Both the position numbers and the translations under genes were made by a program. This document shows, one piece after another, positions 35,187-44,666 of a DNA stretch of 64,000 bases (within the stretch, counting starts at the first letter, position 1; every line of letters starts with the position of its first letter). Source of the DNA: an uncultured Ignisphaera sp. (GTDB lineage Archaea; Thermoproteota; Thermoprotei_A; Sulfolobales; Ignisphaeraceae); contig CALJEI010000004.1 in the NCBI GenBank assembly GCA_938074605.1, positions 101,949 through 165,948 of the forward strand, written 5' to 3'. The notes below the pieces were generated by a model. It saw only the letters and a list, made by a program, of their open reading frames with translations, searched no databases and was not told where the DNA came from.

Positions 35187-35848
35187 GTGCTGATAGAACA
35201 ACTATTTTTGGATTATTCCCCACTAACACCATGTCAAATCCTAGGTAGGAGTTCAAGGTTTTTAGTATTAGTTGATATTGAAGGTACTAAGGAGTATGAC
35301 CATTTAAATAACACGGGAAGACTTAAGGACCTTTTAGTACATGGTAAGACTGGTTCTGCATACCTATAAAGAGTTCAAAACTTAAACATATACACTTGCA
35401 GCTGTTGAAGACTACGGCTATACTGCAGTTGATACAGCTCTATAGCAACATGTATTCATTAGCGCTATATTTACAGGCCTAACACCATGGCTAAATAAAT
35501 TAAAGCTATTAAACGTAATGTTAGAATAGAAGATAGTATTATTAGCTATATGTTTAATAGGAATAGATTCTTGTTGAAGTTAAGAACATCATCTTAAGAA
35601 TAAATCAAGCCTTTACTGATACCTAGATGCACCAACAATAAGGGGTAGAAAATAGATAAAGTTATTGGGAAGATATTGCGCAAAGGGTGATAAGGCCTAT
35701 GTTGTTTTTATAGCAGGACTATCTAATGCTAGAGGTTTAAACTCTACTGTGAGGCTAATAGAAAAACTAGTTTGACTCTAAGGCTAGATTAGCAAATGCG
35801 GAATTTAGATCACTATCAATGTTTTTCAACTCTTTAACAAAGAATATT
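35187..35848 (+). pseudogene. sfsA: Decayed sfsA (SfsA-family nuclease) pseudogene
   Basis: Fragments of SfsA appear in order but in different frames. The first is SSRFLVLVDIEGTKEYDHLN with NTGRLKDLL, ending at a TAA near 35367. Next come YTLAAVEDYGYTAVDTAL followed by a TAG, then QHVFISAIFTGL. A shift leads to KRNVRIEDSIISYMFNRNRF near 35505-35565, then DAPTIRGRK near 35625-35653, KAYVVFIAGLSNARG near 35690-35735 and ANAEFRSLSMFF near 35795-35830. At least four stops or frameshifts separate these, so no working protein can be made. The 60-codon frame at 35187-35369 is only the first fragment. SfsA is a DNA/RNA-binding nuclease family of unclear role, common in archaea. Confidence 0.82.
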
Positions 35849-36133
35849 ATCCACAATACGACTCACCATACATCTTGACTGTTAAAGCTTTTGATGAATG
35901 ATGTTAATGACATAGATCAGTGGATATTGTCAGCTTTTACTTTATCAAATACATCTAATAAAATACTTAGGTTGTCTACATAGATCTACAGAAAGGGTTT
36001 CTTATATCAGCATAGATTAGTAGTTGCATAGGTTATAGAAATCTATATTATTTCTAGGGTGTTTACTGAGGTTTAGGATAGATAACAAAATTTATATTTA
36101 CTCTTCTAAACATCTACAATTTGTGATTTAATA
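35849..36133. other. AT-rich spacer with a likely cooT promoter
   Basis: About 285 bp follow the decayed gene without a credible frame. The run AAATTTATATTTA at 36088-36100 is a good TATA-box candidate some 40 bp before the cooT start and the CODH/ACS operon. The rest appears to be decayed sequence I could not assign. Confidence 0.4.
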
Positions 36134-36331
36134 ATGTGTGAATCTATAGTATATGTAAAGAGTGGTGAAGGTGAGAGGCTTTTAGCTAAGGATGTTGTAT
36201 TTATGGAGTTTAAAGATGGTAGCTATATAATTACTGATATAGCTGGGAATAGAATAGCTGTTAAAAATGTCGAAATAGAATACATCGATTTTATAGGACA
36301 CAAAGTTATATTGAGAGAAACTACTTATTAA
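36134..36331 (+). CDS. cooT: CooT-family nickel-binding protein
   Basis: This 65-residue protein begins with MCESIVYV and keeps the small-barrel pattern of CooT (LAKDVVFMEFKDG, then a late HKVILRE). CooT of Rhodospirillum binds nickel through Cys2 and helps mature CO dehydrogenase; Cys2 is present here. It comes immediately before a CooC-type ATPase and the cdh operon, which strongly supports a role in nickel delivery to the C- or A-cluster. A TATA-like run lies about 40 bp upstream. Confidence 0.82.
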   Translation: MCESIVYVKSGEGERLLAKDVVFMEFKDGSYIITDIAGNRIAVKNVEIEYIDFIGHKVILRETTY

Positions 36332-36349
36332 CAGTAAGGTGATGATGGA

Positions 36350-37135
36350 ATTAAAATTGCTGTTGTTGGTAAGGGTGGTGTCGGTAAGACAACTATAGCT
36401 GCTATACTAGCACGTTTAATTGGTAGAAGTGGATATAGTGTTATTGCTATAGATGCTGATCCAAGCCTTAATCTAGCTCAAGCTCTTGGAATACCTAGAG
36501 AGATCGCCGATAAAACTCCGATCCTCTTTGATGAGGAGGAATTCATAAAGTCTAGAACACTTATACCTGGGGGAGCATATAGATTAAATCCTAAGGTTGA
36601 TGATATTATTGAGAGATTTGGTGTAAAAGGTCTTGATAATGTTACTTTACTTAAGCTTGGAGAAGTTAAGAGGGGTGGTACAAGATGTCTCTGTCCAGAG
36701 TATGCACTTCTAAGAGCATTATTATCACACCTCATACTAGGTAGAAATGAGGTTGTAATACTCGATATGGTCGCTGGATTAGAGCCTATGAGTAGAGGTA
36801 CTACTAGAGGTATCGACCATATGCTATGCATTGTTGAGCCAAATCTAAAGGCAATTGATGTAGCTCTAAAGATTATGAAACTTGCAGAAGATATTGAGGT
36901 GAAGAGATTCTCTATAGCTATAAATAAGGTACGCAGTGATGAGGATGTAGAATATGTTAAGAGGGTTATAAAATGGGATAAAATTATAGCAATTATACCA
37001 TATGATGAAAATGTTATTGAGGCTGATAAAAGAGGATTATCAGTGTTAGACTATAATCCAAACACACCAATAGTTACAGCCATAGAGAGTTTAAGAAGAA
37101 ATTTATTTCATAAAAATAAAAATACTTTGAAATGA
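36350..37135 (+). CDS. cooC: CooC-type nickel-insertion ATPase, start codon non-standard
   Basis: This protein of about 261 residues is a MinD/CooC P-loop ATPase needed to load nickel into CODH. Right at its start is VVGKGGVGKTT (residues 5-15), then IDADPSLNLAQALG and the CLCPEYALLRALL segment with a cysteine pair. No ATG, GTG or TTG is in frame before the P-loop; the frame opens after a TAA at 36335-36337. The first plausible codon is ATT at 36350, and AAGGTGATGAT precedes it at a normal distance. Two ATGs at 36342 and 36345 are in another frame; a single missing A in GGAATT would join them to the gene. So this is either an AUU start or a sequence error. The stop overlaps the region of cdhA. 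Confidence 0.84.
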   Translation: MKIAVVGKGGVGKTTIAAILARLIGRSGYSVIAIDADPSLNLAQALGIPREIADKTPILFDEEEFIKSRTLIPGGAYRLNPKVDDIIERFGVKGLDNVTLLKLGEVKRGGTRCLCPEYALLRALLSHLILGRNEVVILDMVAGLEPMSRGTTRGIDHMLCIVEPNLKAIDVALKIMKLAEDIEVKRFSIAINKVRSDEDVEYVKRVIKWDKIIAIIPYDENVIEADKRGLSVLDYNPNTPIVTAIESLRRNLFHKNKNTLK

Positions 37136-37167
37136 TATTTGTTATGGAAATCTTTAGGTGGCTATTG

Positions 37168-39552
37168 ATGAGCATACCCCACAAAGAATTTAGAATTAGA
37201 ATTGATGAATTAAAGAGTTCTATTGCTGAAGTTAAGGGGTTGGACATAAGTATTGGATATATTGTTGAAGAGTGGGAGGAGCCTCTAGGTCCAATGCCAT
37301 TCCCATCTATAGCTACGCTAAGGAAATGGGATCATGTATTATTGAGGAGATATAAACCATTATATCTACCATATTGTGATCTCTGCTGTCTATGTACATA
37401 TGGAAGATGTGATTTGTCTAGAGACAAGAGGGGGTCTTGTGGAATTAATTTATCTGAACAACAGTCACGTCTTGTAACACTTGTTTCTGCTATTGGTGCT
37501 TCAACCCATGCAAGCCATGCTAGAGAGCTTTTGGATAAGCTTATTGCTAGATATGGTGAGGATACACCTACAGACCTTGGTGGTGAGGTATATGTTGAGA
37601 TGCCCATAACTAGACTCGTAACAGGCGTTAAACCACGTACACTTAGAGACTTAAAGATAGTTATAGAGTATGTTGAAAAACAGATTGTACAAACTTTAGC
37701 TAGTGTCCATACAGGTCAAGAGGGGGATTGGATAGACTATGAGTCTAAGGTTTTTCACCTTGGTATGTTAGATCATGTAGCGCTGGAGGTAGCTGATGTT
37801 GTACAGATAGTATCTCTAGGAATGCCTAAAGCCGATCAAAATGCGCCACTAGTAGATCTTGGCATTGGTACTGTAGATGCTTCAAAACCAGTAATCCTTG
37901 TTATAGGGCATAACGTTCTTCCTTCAGCTGCAATAGTAGATTATCTAGAGGCTTTAGGTATAAGAGATAAGGTTGAGGTATGTGGACTCTGCTGTACGGC
38001 ACACGATATAGCTAGATATGAGAAGAAGAGAGCTAGAATTATAGGGCCTATGTCTTGGCAGTTACGCTTTATAAGAACTGGTATACCAGATGTTATTGTA
38101 ATTGATGAACAGTGTATTTACACCAATTTAATTGAGGAGGCAAGAAGGATAGGTGCTGTAGTAATAGCGACAACAGATAAAGCTATGAGGGGGCTTCCAG
38201 ATAGAACCTATGCAGATCCAGATAACGTTGTAGAAGAGCTTGCTATAGGTAGAATACCAGGTGCAGTAATACTTGATGAGGAAAGGGCTGCTGAAGTAGC
38301 TGTGAAGACTGTTCTTAAAATTGCGCCACAGAGAATTAGATATAAGTGGAGTCTATTCACAAGGGAGCAAGTAATAGAGTATGCCAAGAAATGTAGTATG
38401 TGTAGAAATTGTGAGAGAAATTGTCCACAAAATCTTCCAATATCTACTGCAATGGCGAGGGCGAGTAAGGGTGACTTAGCTGCTTTTATAGAGCTCTATA
38501 ATAAATGTTTTGCCTGTAGAAGATGTGAATATGATTGTCCTAGAGATATACCAGTATTGTCTTTAATACTTGCTTCAGCTAGAGATGCTATAGGTGTAGA
38601 GAAGTATAGGTGTAGAGTTGGAAGGGGACCCATACAGGATACAGAAATTAGAGCTGTTGGTAGAGATATAGTTCTAGGAACTATACCTGGTGTAGTAGCA
38701 TTTGTTGGCTGCGCCAACTGGCCTGATGGTGCACAGGATGTAGCAGTAATGGCTAGAGAATTTGCATCTAGAAGATATATTGTTGTAGCTTCTGGCTGTT
38801 CTGCCATGGCATTATCTATGTATAAGAATGAAGAGGGGAAAACACCATATGAAGAGTTTTCAGGGGTGTTTGAAGCTGGAGGCATAGTTAATGTAGGTTC
38901 ATGTGTTGCTAATTCACATATAGCTGGAGCAGTTATAAAAATTGCAAATATCTTTGCTAAATTACCGTTAAGGGCTAACTATGCTGAAATAGCAGACTAT
39001 ATACTGAATAGAGTGGGGGCTGTAGGTGTTGCATGGGGTGCTATGAGTCAGAAAGCAGCTGCTATAGCTTCAGGTTTTTGGCGCTTAGGCGTACCTGTGA
39101 TAGTTGGACCACATGGTATTAAGTACAGAAGAATGTTACTTGGTAATAGGGAGACTACCGAGGAGTGGTATGGCTATGATGCCATGACTGGTGAAAAAGT
39201 GTATTTAGGGCCTGCACCAGAACATCTATTCTATGCAGCTGAAACTTTAGAGGAGGCTATGGTTATGATACCAAAGCTCTGCATAAGACCTGCGGATACC
39301 CCACAGGGTAGGGCAATAAAACTAACAAACTATTTATCTCTCTATAAACAATTCTATGGCTTAGACAAGCTTCCACCAGATATACATCTTTACATTAGAT
39401 CAGAAGCCGACATACCTATACCATATAGAGATGAAGTTATTAGATATCTAAATGAAGTCGGCTGGAGGGAGAAGTTTATAGTTGCAAATCCAACACTTTT
39501 AGAAGATATAATAGAGAAGTATAGGCTTAGAAGAGAAGGTGTAAAAATATAG
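37168..39552 (+). CDS. cdhA: CODH/ACS alpha subunit, CO dehydrogenase (CdhA)
   Basis: This protein of about 794 residues is the archaeal CdhA, which interconverts CO and CO2. Near the start, CCLCTYGRCDL and GSCGI supply inter-subunit cluster ligands. Two ferredoxin-like motifs typical of CdhA, CSMCRNCERNCP and CFACRRCEYDCP, lie near residues 410-465. Candidate C-cluster ligands appear in CGLCCTAHD, DEQCIYTN, VGCANWPDG, ASGCSAMAL and GSCVANSH. ATGs at 37132, 37144 and 37168 are in frame; AGGTGG is best placed for 37168, while 37132 would overlap the cooC stop. It is first in the cdhABCDE order. Confidence 0.94.
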   Translation: MSIPHKEFRIRIDELKSSIAEVKGLDISIGYIVEEWEEPLGPMPFPSIATLRKWDHVLLRRYKPLYLPYCDLCCLCTYGRCDLSRDKRGSCGINLSEQQSRLVTLVSAIGASTHASHARELLDKLIARYGEDTPTDLGGEVYVEMPITRLVTGVKPRTLRDLKIVIEYVEKQIVQTLASVHTGQEGDWIDYESKVFHLGMLDHVALEVADVVQIVSLGMPKADQNAPLVDLGIGTVDASKPVILVIGHNVLPSAAIVDYLEALGIRDKVEVCGLCCTAHDIARYEKKRARIIGPMSWQLRFIRTGIPDVIVIDEQCIYTNLIEEARRIGAVVIATTDKAMRGLPDRTYADPDNVVEELAIGRIPGAVILDEERAAEVAVKTVLKIAPQRIRYKWSLFTREQVIEYAKKCSMCRNCERNCPQNLPISTAMARASKGDLAAFIELYNKCFACRRCEYDCPRDIPVLSLILASARDAIGVEKYRCRVGRGPIQDTEIRAVGRDIVLGTIPGVVAFVGCANWPDGAQDVAVMAREFASRRYIVVASGCSAMALSMYKNEEGKTPYEEFSGVFEAGGIVNVGSCVANSHIAGAVIKIANIFAKLPLRANYAEIADYILNRVGAVGVAWGAMSQKAAAIASGFWRLGVPVIVGPHGIKYRRMLLGNRETTEEWYGYDAMTGEKVYLGPAPEHLFYAAETLEEAMVMIPKLCIRPADTPQGRAIKLTNYLSLYKQFYGLDKLPPDIHLYIRSEADIPIPYRDEVIRYLNEVGWREKFIVANPTLLEDIIEKYRLRREGVKI

Positions 39553-39563
39553 GTGGCTAAAAT

Positions 39564-40097
39564 ATGGCTCTTGAATACTGGCTCCATGGAGATATACCAC
39601 CAGGGCCTATAAAGGCTACAGTACTAACTGATGTTAAGAAGATTGCTGAAATACTTATACGGTTTAAAGGCTCAATAGCAATGTTATTAGGCTCGCAACT
39701 TAATTTAATTGAGGAATTAATTGGAGAGAAGGTTGTTGAAAAATTTATTGAGGTGGCTGAGATTATTAATGGTGATATTATGGCTTCCGACTCTAAAACA
39801 GTTCAAAGACTAGATGCATTAGGCTATAAAAGATATAGAATAATGTTTCCTATGGAGACAATGCAAAGTCTACTATATAACAACTCAAAGTATAGACTTA
39901 TTGTACTGGCAGGCTTCAGATATTCCTATGCATGGCTTCTTCTAAATTACCTTAAACACTATATACCAAACCTTAATACACTATCTCTAGATCCCTATGC
40001 ACAGCCAAATGCTACATGGACTATACCATCATTACCTCTACAAATATGGTTTAAAAACTTAGTACAACTAATAGATATACTGAAAACTTATAAATAA
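39564..40097 (+). CDS. cdhB: CODH/ACS epsilon subunit (CdhB)
   Basis: This 177-residue protein matches CdhB, which binds CdhA to form the alpha2-epsilon2 CO dehydrogenase. It has a DHS-like NAD/FAD-binding fold without bound cofactor in known structures. Family features are the WLHGDIPPGPIKA start, a GSQL-type phosphate-loop-like segment near residues 43-47, and the LAGFRYSYAWLLLNYLKHY helix near residues 115-133. AGGTGG is 7 bp upstream of the ATG. It lies 11 bp after cdhA. Confidence 0.9.
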   Translation: MALEYWLHGDIPPGPIKATVLTDVKKIAEILIRFKGSIAMLLGSQLNLIEELIGEKVVEKFIEVAEIINGDIMASDSKTVQRLDALGYKRYRIMFPMETMQSLLYNNSKYRLIVLAGFRYSYAWLLLNYLKHYIPNLNTLSLDPYAQPNATWTIPSLPLQIWFKNLVQLIDILKTYK

Positions 40098-40133
40098 TAT
40101 ATGGTTATATAAGTGTGAAGAGGTTAATGTCCA

Positions 40134-41765
40134 ATGTCCTTTAGAATATCTATAATTGCACCCATTGAAATCCCTAATGATATTGTTAAGGTATTTAAGG
40201 TTCCTCCTCCACCGCCAAAGGCTATATTTAGTGATATTCCTGTTGATGTAGGTCCACAGTATGAGGGTCAAAGAGTTAGAGCATCTGATATGTATGTAGA
40301 GTTAGGGGGTCCTAAGGTTAGTCATAAATTTGAGCTTTTTAGAATTAGAAACATTGATGAAGTTGAGGATGGGGAAATAGTTGTAATAGGTCCTGATGTA
40401 AGTGAGCTTAAAGAGGGTAGTAGTAATCCATATGCTGTTATTATTGAAGCTGCTGGATCTAAACTAGAGTCACAAGCTGAGGGAGTTCTTGAGAGGAGAA
40501 TCCATGAGTTTAGCAACTATATACAGGGGTATATGCATCTAAATCAGAGGTATGATATATGGCTTAGAATTAGCAAGAGATCGTATCAGAAGGGGCTAAA
40601 CTCATTTAAATATATTGGAACTGTACTCTATAGACTGTTTAAATCTGCATTCCCTGTAATAGAGAAGATGAGGGTAATATTCGTCACTAATTCAAAGACT
40701 GTTGAGCTACTCCACGGACAAGCGCTAAAAGTTTATGATGAAAGAGATAGAAGAGCATTGGGTCTAAGGGATGAGGATGTAGATATGTTTTATTCATGTA
40801 AACTATGTCAGTCCTTTGCACCAACTCATGTATGTATAATAACACCTGAAAGACCTTCTGCATGCGGTGCTATAACGTGGCTTGATGCAAGGGTAGCAGC
40901 CTTAATAGATCCTAAAGGTCCTATACAGCCTGTACCTAAGGGAAAAATTGCGGATCCTGTTGCAGGAGAGTATGAGGGGGCCAATGAAGTTGTTAAGAAG
41001 CTGTCTGGTGGTGCAATTCAAAGGGTAAGGCTGTATGCACTATTTGAATACCCGCCAACCATATGCGGATGCTTTGAGGTAGCAACTTTCTACATACCTG
41101 AATTTGATGCTGTGGGGTTTGTCCACAGAGGTTTTACAGGAACTACTCCAATAGGCCTTAGATTTAGTCAAGTTGCTGATGCAGTTGGTGGTGGTAAGCA
41201 GGTACCTGGTTTTCAGGGGATAGGGCTGCTCTATCTTAGAAGTAAAAAATTGTTTCAAGCAGATGGGGGATGGAGTAGAGTTGTCTGGATGCCTTCAGAG
41301 CTTAAGCAAAGAATTTTGGATGCCATACCTCCTGAGTTGAGGGATAGGATTGCAACTGAGAAGGAGGCTACAAATATTGAAGCCCTTAAAAAGTTTTTAA
41401 TTGAGAAAAAACATCCAGTGGCAGAAAAACTTCTAATGAAGGAGGCTAGGAGAGAGACTGCAGAAGAAAAGCCTGCTGAAAAAACTGAAGGAGCTGAAGC
41501 CCCGGTAATACCACCACAGCTAGCACTACAACAACCATCAGTAGCAACTCCGCAGACAGCTATAGCTACAGCAACCTCTACATCACAGCCAGTTACAGCA
41601 ACAGTTATACCAGCACCAACCGGAAATATAGTTGTTACAGTTTCCATACCTACGCAGATGCAGCAGACACAAACAGGTGGTAGAGGGATAAGCATAACAT
41701 TGAAGGGCGTTAAAATCAGGGCTGAAAAGCTAGTTATAAAGAAGATTGAGGGTGAGAAAAAATGA
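40134..41765 (+). CDS. cdhC: CODH/ACS beta subunit, acetyl-CoA synthase (CdhC)
   Basis: CdhC makes acetyl-CoA from the methyl-corrinoid, CO and CoA. The A-cluster ligands are visible: SCKLCQSFAPTHVC near residues 220-234, SACGAITW near 243, and TICGCFE with Cys near 310 and 312. At 543 residues it is longer than the roughly 470 usual in methanogens. The extra length is a Gln/Thr/Ala/Pro-rich linker from about 440 to 515, before the conserved C-terminal ISITLKGVKIRAEKLVIKK segment. It overlaps cdhD by 4 bp. Bacterial-type domain 1 is absent, as in other archaea. Confidence 0.94.
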   Translation: MSFRISIIAPIEIPNDIVKVFKVPPPPPKAIFSDIPVDVGPQYEGQRVRASDMYVELGGPKVSHKFELFRIRNIDEVEDGEIVVIGPDVSELKEGSSNPYAVIIEAAGSKLESQAEGVLERRIHEFSNYIQGYMHLNQRYDIWLRISKRSYQKGLNSFKYIGTVLYRLFKSAFPVIEKMRVIFVTNSKTVELLHGQALKVYDERDRRALGLRDEDVDMFYSCKLCQSFAPTHVCIITPERPSACGAITWLDARVAALIDPKGPIQPVPKGKIADPVAGEYEGANEVVKKLSGGAIQRVRLYALFEYPPTICGCFEVATFYIPEFDAVGFVHRGFTGTTPIGLRFSQVADAVGGGKQVPGFQGIGLLYLRSKKLFQADGGWSRVVWMPSELKQRILDAIPPELRDRIATEKEATNIEALKKFLIEKKHPVAEKLLMKEARRETAEEKPAEKTEGAEAPVIPPQLALQQPSVATPQTAIATATSTSQPVTATVIPAPTGNIVVTVSIPTQMQQTQTGGRGISITLKGVKIRAEKLVIKKIEGEKK

Positions 41766-43087
41766 GTATGGAGAAGAAAGATGAAAAGCAGGAGTTAGAA
41801 GCAAGGAAACAAGCAAATATATATAGCCTCTTGGCAAAGCTTACAGAAGCTCTAGCTGAAGGTATTGTTGAACTTTATAATGTTGAGATAGAGGCGGATG
41901 AACTAACAATTATACTACCTGAGACTGGAGCTATAGCTCCACAGATACCTATACCAATTATGGTATCACCACCAAAACAAACTGTTGAGGCTAAGCCTGA
42001 GGCTGCAGTAGCTACAGCTGTAGCTAAAACCGTTGAAGTGGTGGCGAAAAAAGTTGTTGAATTAGCTAAAGTAGCTTTTGAAGAGCCTAGACCAAAATAT
42101 AGTGGTAGGGTTGTTGAAGTAAAGCTTGGGGCAACTAGAAGTGAGGGGGGAACAAGGGAGAAGACAATAGTTATCGGAGGCCATACAACACCTCCATACC
42201 TCTATCTAATAGGTTATGGATCTGGACATACACCTGCATTTGGAGGAGATACTTTTGATATGAAGATAGGGCTACCTAGAGCAGTAAGACAAGTTTTTGG
42301 AGATGCTCTAGACAATCCTATTGAGTGGGCAAGTCTATGGATAAATAAATTTGGTGCTGAGGCAATAGACATACATCTTGTTAGTACAGATCCAACAATA
42401 AGGGATGCCCCGCCTAAAGAAGCTGTAAAAATTGTTGACATGCTTCTACAAAGTGTTAAGGTTCCTATAGTTGTTGGTGGAAGTGGTAATCCAGAAAAGG
42501 ATGTCGAGGTCTTTAGGAGTATTATAGAGGCTTATCCAAGTGAGGGTCTAGTTATAAATAGCCTTAATCTAGATATGAAGCTAGAAGCTATATGTAGACA
42601 TATAGCAAAGTCTAATGCTATTGTAATAAACTTTTCCCCCATGGACCTTGATAAGGCTGAGCAAATCAATAGAAAGGTGTATGAGTGGATTCCTAGAAAT
42701 AGAATAATGCTAGATCTAAACATTGGTGGCATAGGCTATGGAACAGAGTATGGCTTCACGGTAATGGAAAGAGCAAGGCTTTCAGCATTAATAGGAAATG
42801 AACTATTGGCACATCCCTTTAATGTTGGTGCAGCAAATGCTTGGGGTGCAAGAGAGGCATGGATAACAATGGACCCATACTGGGGACCTAAAGAAATTAG
42901 AGGACCCCTTTGGGAGACACTAACATGCATAATATGTCTATTGGCTGGGGCAGACTACTTTATGATTCTGCATCCACTAACAATAAAGGTGCTAAGGGAG
43001 ATGAGGGAGTATTTATTTTCAGAGCCTAAAATTAGTGACCCTGATAAAGCATTACAGTGGCTCTCATCAAAATTGCCTATTGTCTAG
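41762..43087 (+). CDS. cdhD: CODH/ACS delta subunit, corrinoid Fe-S protein small subunit (CdhD)
   Basis: This 441-residue TIM-barrel protein pairs with CdhE to carry the methyl group. Landmarks are VIGGHTTPPYLYLIG near residues 137-151, DIHLVSTDPT near 201-210, VVGGSGNPEKDVEVF near 238-252, and the DLNIGGIGYGTEYGF stretch. An Ala/Val/Lys-rich linker occupies about residues 76-115. ATGA overlap with cdhC and GGTGAG upstream fix the start. It accepts the methyl group from methyl-H4MPT together with CdhE. Confidence 0.93.
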   Translation: MSMEKKDEKQELEARKQANIYSLLAKLTEALAEGIVELYNVEIEADELTIILPETGAIAPQIPIPIMVSPPKQTVEAKPEAAVATAVAKTVEVVAKKVVELAKVAFEEPRPKYSGRVVEVKLGATRSEGGTREKTIVIGGHTTPPYLYLIGYGSGHTPAFGGDTFDMKIGLPRAVRQVFGDALDNPIEWASLWINKFGAEAIDIHLVSTDPTIRDAPPKEAVKIVDMLLQSVKVPIVVGGSGNPEKDVEVFRSIIEAYPSEGLVINSLNLDMKLEAICRHIAKSNAIVINFSPMDLDKAEQINRKVYEWIPRNRIMLDLNIGGIGYGTEYGFTVMERARLSALIGNELLAHPFNVGAANAWGAREAWITMDPYWGPKEIRGPLWETLTCIICLLAGADYFMILHPLTIKVLREMREYLFSEPKISDPDKALQWLSSKLPIV

Positions 43088-43098
43088 AGGTGGTGATT

Positions 43099-44538
43099 AT
43101 GCCGTGGCAGCCTCCAAGCCCTATACAAATATTTCAACTGCTACCTAAAACAAATTGTGGTAAGTGTGGAGAGCCAAACTGTATGGCCTTTGCAGTAAAG
43201 CTAGTAAACTTTGAGGCTACTTTAGAAGCATGTCCTCCACTTATTGAGGATTTGAAGCTAAGGCCAATATTTGAAAAGCTGAAATCTCTTTTAGCACCAC
43301 CTGTAAGGGAGATTGAGCTTAGAGGCTCTAAAAAGATTGTGAAGATTGGAGGGAAGTATGTATTATATAGACATGAACTACGCTACATGAATCCTACAGC
43401 TATAGCGATAGATATCGACGACTCTATGGATAGAGAAAATATTTTGAAGAGGATAGAGATTGTTGAAAAGTTTGAGTATGATTATGTTGGCCAGAAACTT
43501 AAGCTAGATGCTATCGCCATAAGGTCATCCTCAAATGATCCTAAGCAATTTGCTAGAATAGTTCAGTTTGTTGCTGAAAATAGCGTCCTACCAATAATAC
43601 TATGCTCTCTAAACCCTGCAGTTATTGAGGCTGGATTAAATGTGCTTACACCACCGCATAAACCGCTACTATATGCTGCTACAAAAGATAACTGGAGGGA
43701 AATGGCAGAACTTGCAAAAAGATTTGAGGCACCACTTTCAATAGCAAGTCCTGGTAATCTTGATATGCTGGTATCGCTATCAAAAACAATTACAGAGGAT
43801 ATAGGTCTCCAAGATGTTGTTCTAGACCCAGGCTGTTTTATAGGGCCAGGGGGGCTCTCCTATACATTAAAGGCTTACAGCTGGATAAGATACAAAGCTA
43901 TATATGATCTATGGAGATATGTGGGCTATCCATTGATAGCAACACCAATAGCTGTATGGAATTATCTTAAGAGTGACATAACGGAGATTATGTGGTGGGA
44001 GGCAATAATGGCTCTAACTCTCATGACCAGATATGCGGATTTATTAATACTACACTCATTAGAGGGGTGGACATTACTCCCACTAGTTATGTGGCGCTTT
44101 CAGCTCTATACAGATCCAAGAAAACCTGTAGCAGTACCACCTGGATTAAGAGAAATTGGTAAACCTGATGAAAATTCACCAGTACTAGTAACAACAAACT
44201 ATGCATTGACATATAGTATTGTTTCAAGTGATGCCGAGAAGTCTAAGGTTAATGCATGGCTTTTAGTTATAGATACAGAGGGACTAGCAGTAGACGTTTC
44301 AGTTGCTGGAAGAAAACTTACTGGTGAAAAAGTACGTGAGGCAATCAAAAGCAGTAATCTGGAGCAGAAGGTAAAGCACAGAATACTAATTCTACCAGGT
44401 AAGGCTGCAAGGATGCAGGGCGATATTGAAGATGCAACAGGCTGGAAGGTAGTTGTTGGACCAGCAGAATCTAGTGAAATAGGAAAGTTTTTAGAAAAGA
44501 TTTGGCTTCCAGAGAAGCTAAAAGAGTTAACAGCTTAA
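43099..44538 (+). CDS. cdhE: CODH/ACS gamma subunit, corrinoid Fe-S protein large subunit (CdhE)
   Basis: This protein of about 479 residues starts with the [4Fe-4S] motif TNCGKCGEPNCMAFAVKL, with a fourth cysteine in LEACPPL, near residues 15-42. A methyltransferase TIM barrel follows (AIDIDDSM, LDPGCFIGPGG) and then a C-terminal B12-binding domain (PVLVTTNYALTYSIVSSD onward). The [4Fe-4S] cluster reduces Co(II) to active Co(I). The ATG at 43099 has GGTGGTGAT just before it; the ATG at 43057 inside cdhD is not used. It closes the cdhABCDE set. Confidence 0.94.
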   Translation: MPWQPPSPIQIFQLLPKTNCGKCGEPNCMAFAVKLVNFEATLEACPPLIEDLKLRPIFEKLKSLLAPPVREIELRGSKKIVKIGGKYVLYRHELRYMNPTAIAIDIDDSMDRENILKRIEIVEKFEYDYVGQKLKLDAIAIRSSSNDPKQFARIVQFVAENSVLPIILCSLNPAVIEAGLNVLTPPHKPLLYAATKDNWREMAELAKRFEAPLSIASPGNLDMLVSLSKTITEDIGLQDVVLDPGCFIGPGGLSYTLKAYSWIRYKAIYDLWRYVGYPLIATPIAVWNYLKSDITEIMWWEAIMALTLMTRYADLLILHSLEGWTLLPLVMWRFQLYTDPRKPVAVPPGLREIGKPDENSPVLVTTNYALTYSIVSSDAEKSKVNAWLLVIDTEGLAVDVSVAGRKLTGEKVREAIKSSNLEQKVKHRILILPGKAARMQGDIEDATGWKVVVGPAESSEIGKFLEKIWLPEKLKELTA

Positions 44539-44666
44539 GGTTAAATAAAGGATTTTCCTCAATCTGCTACACATATATAAAATATAAAAATTAAACATTT
44601 GTATAAAGTGAAACCTTCAAATCTTTTTACAACTTTTAAACATAGTTATAACCTAAGGTGAAAAAG

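Noticed and set aside
35187..35369. A 60-residue frame as a real small gene
   Set aside because: It is the N-terminal piece of SfsA; later pieces follow in other frames, so it is part of a pseudogene.
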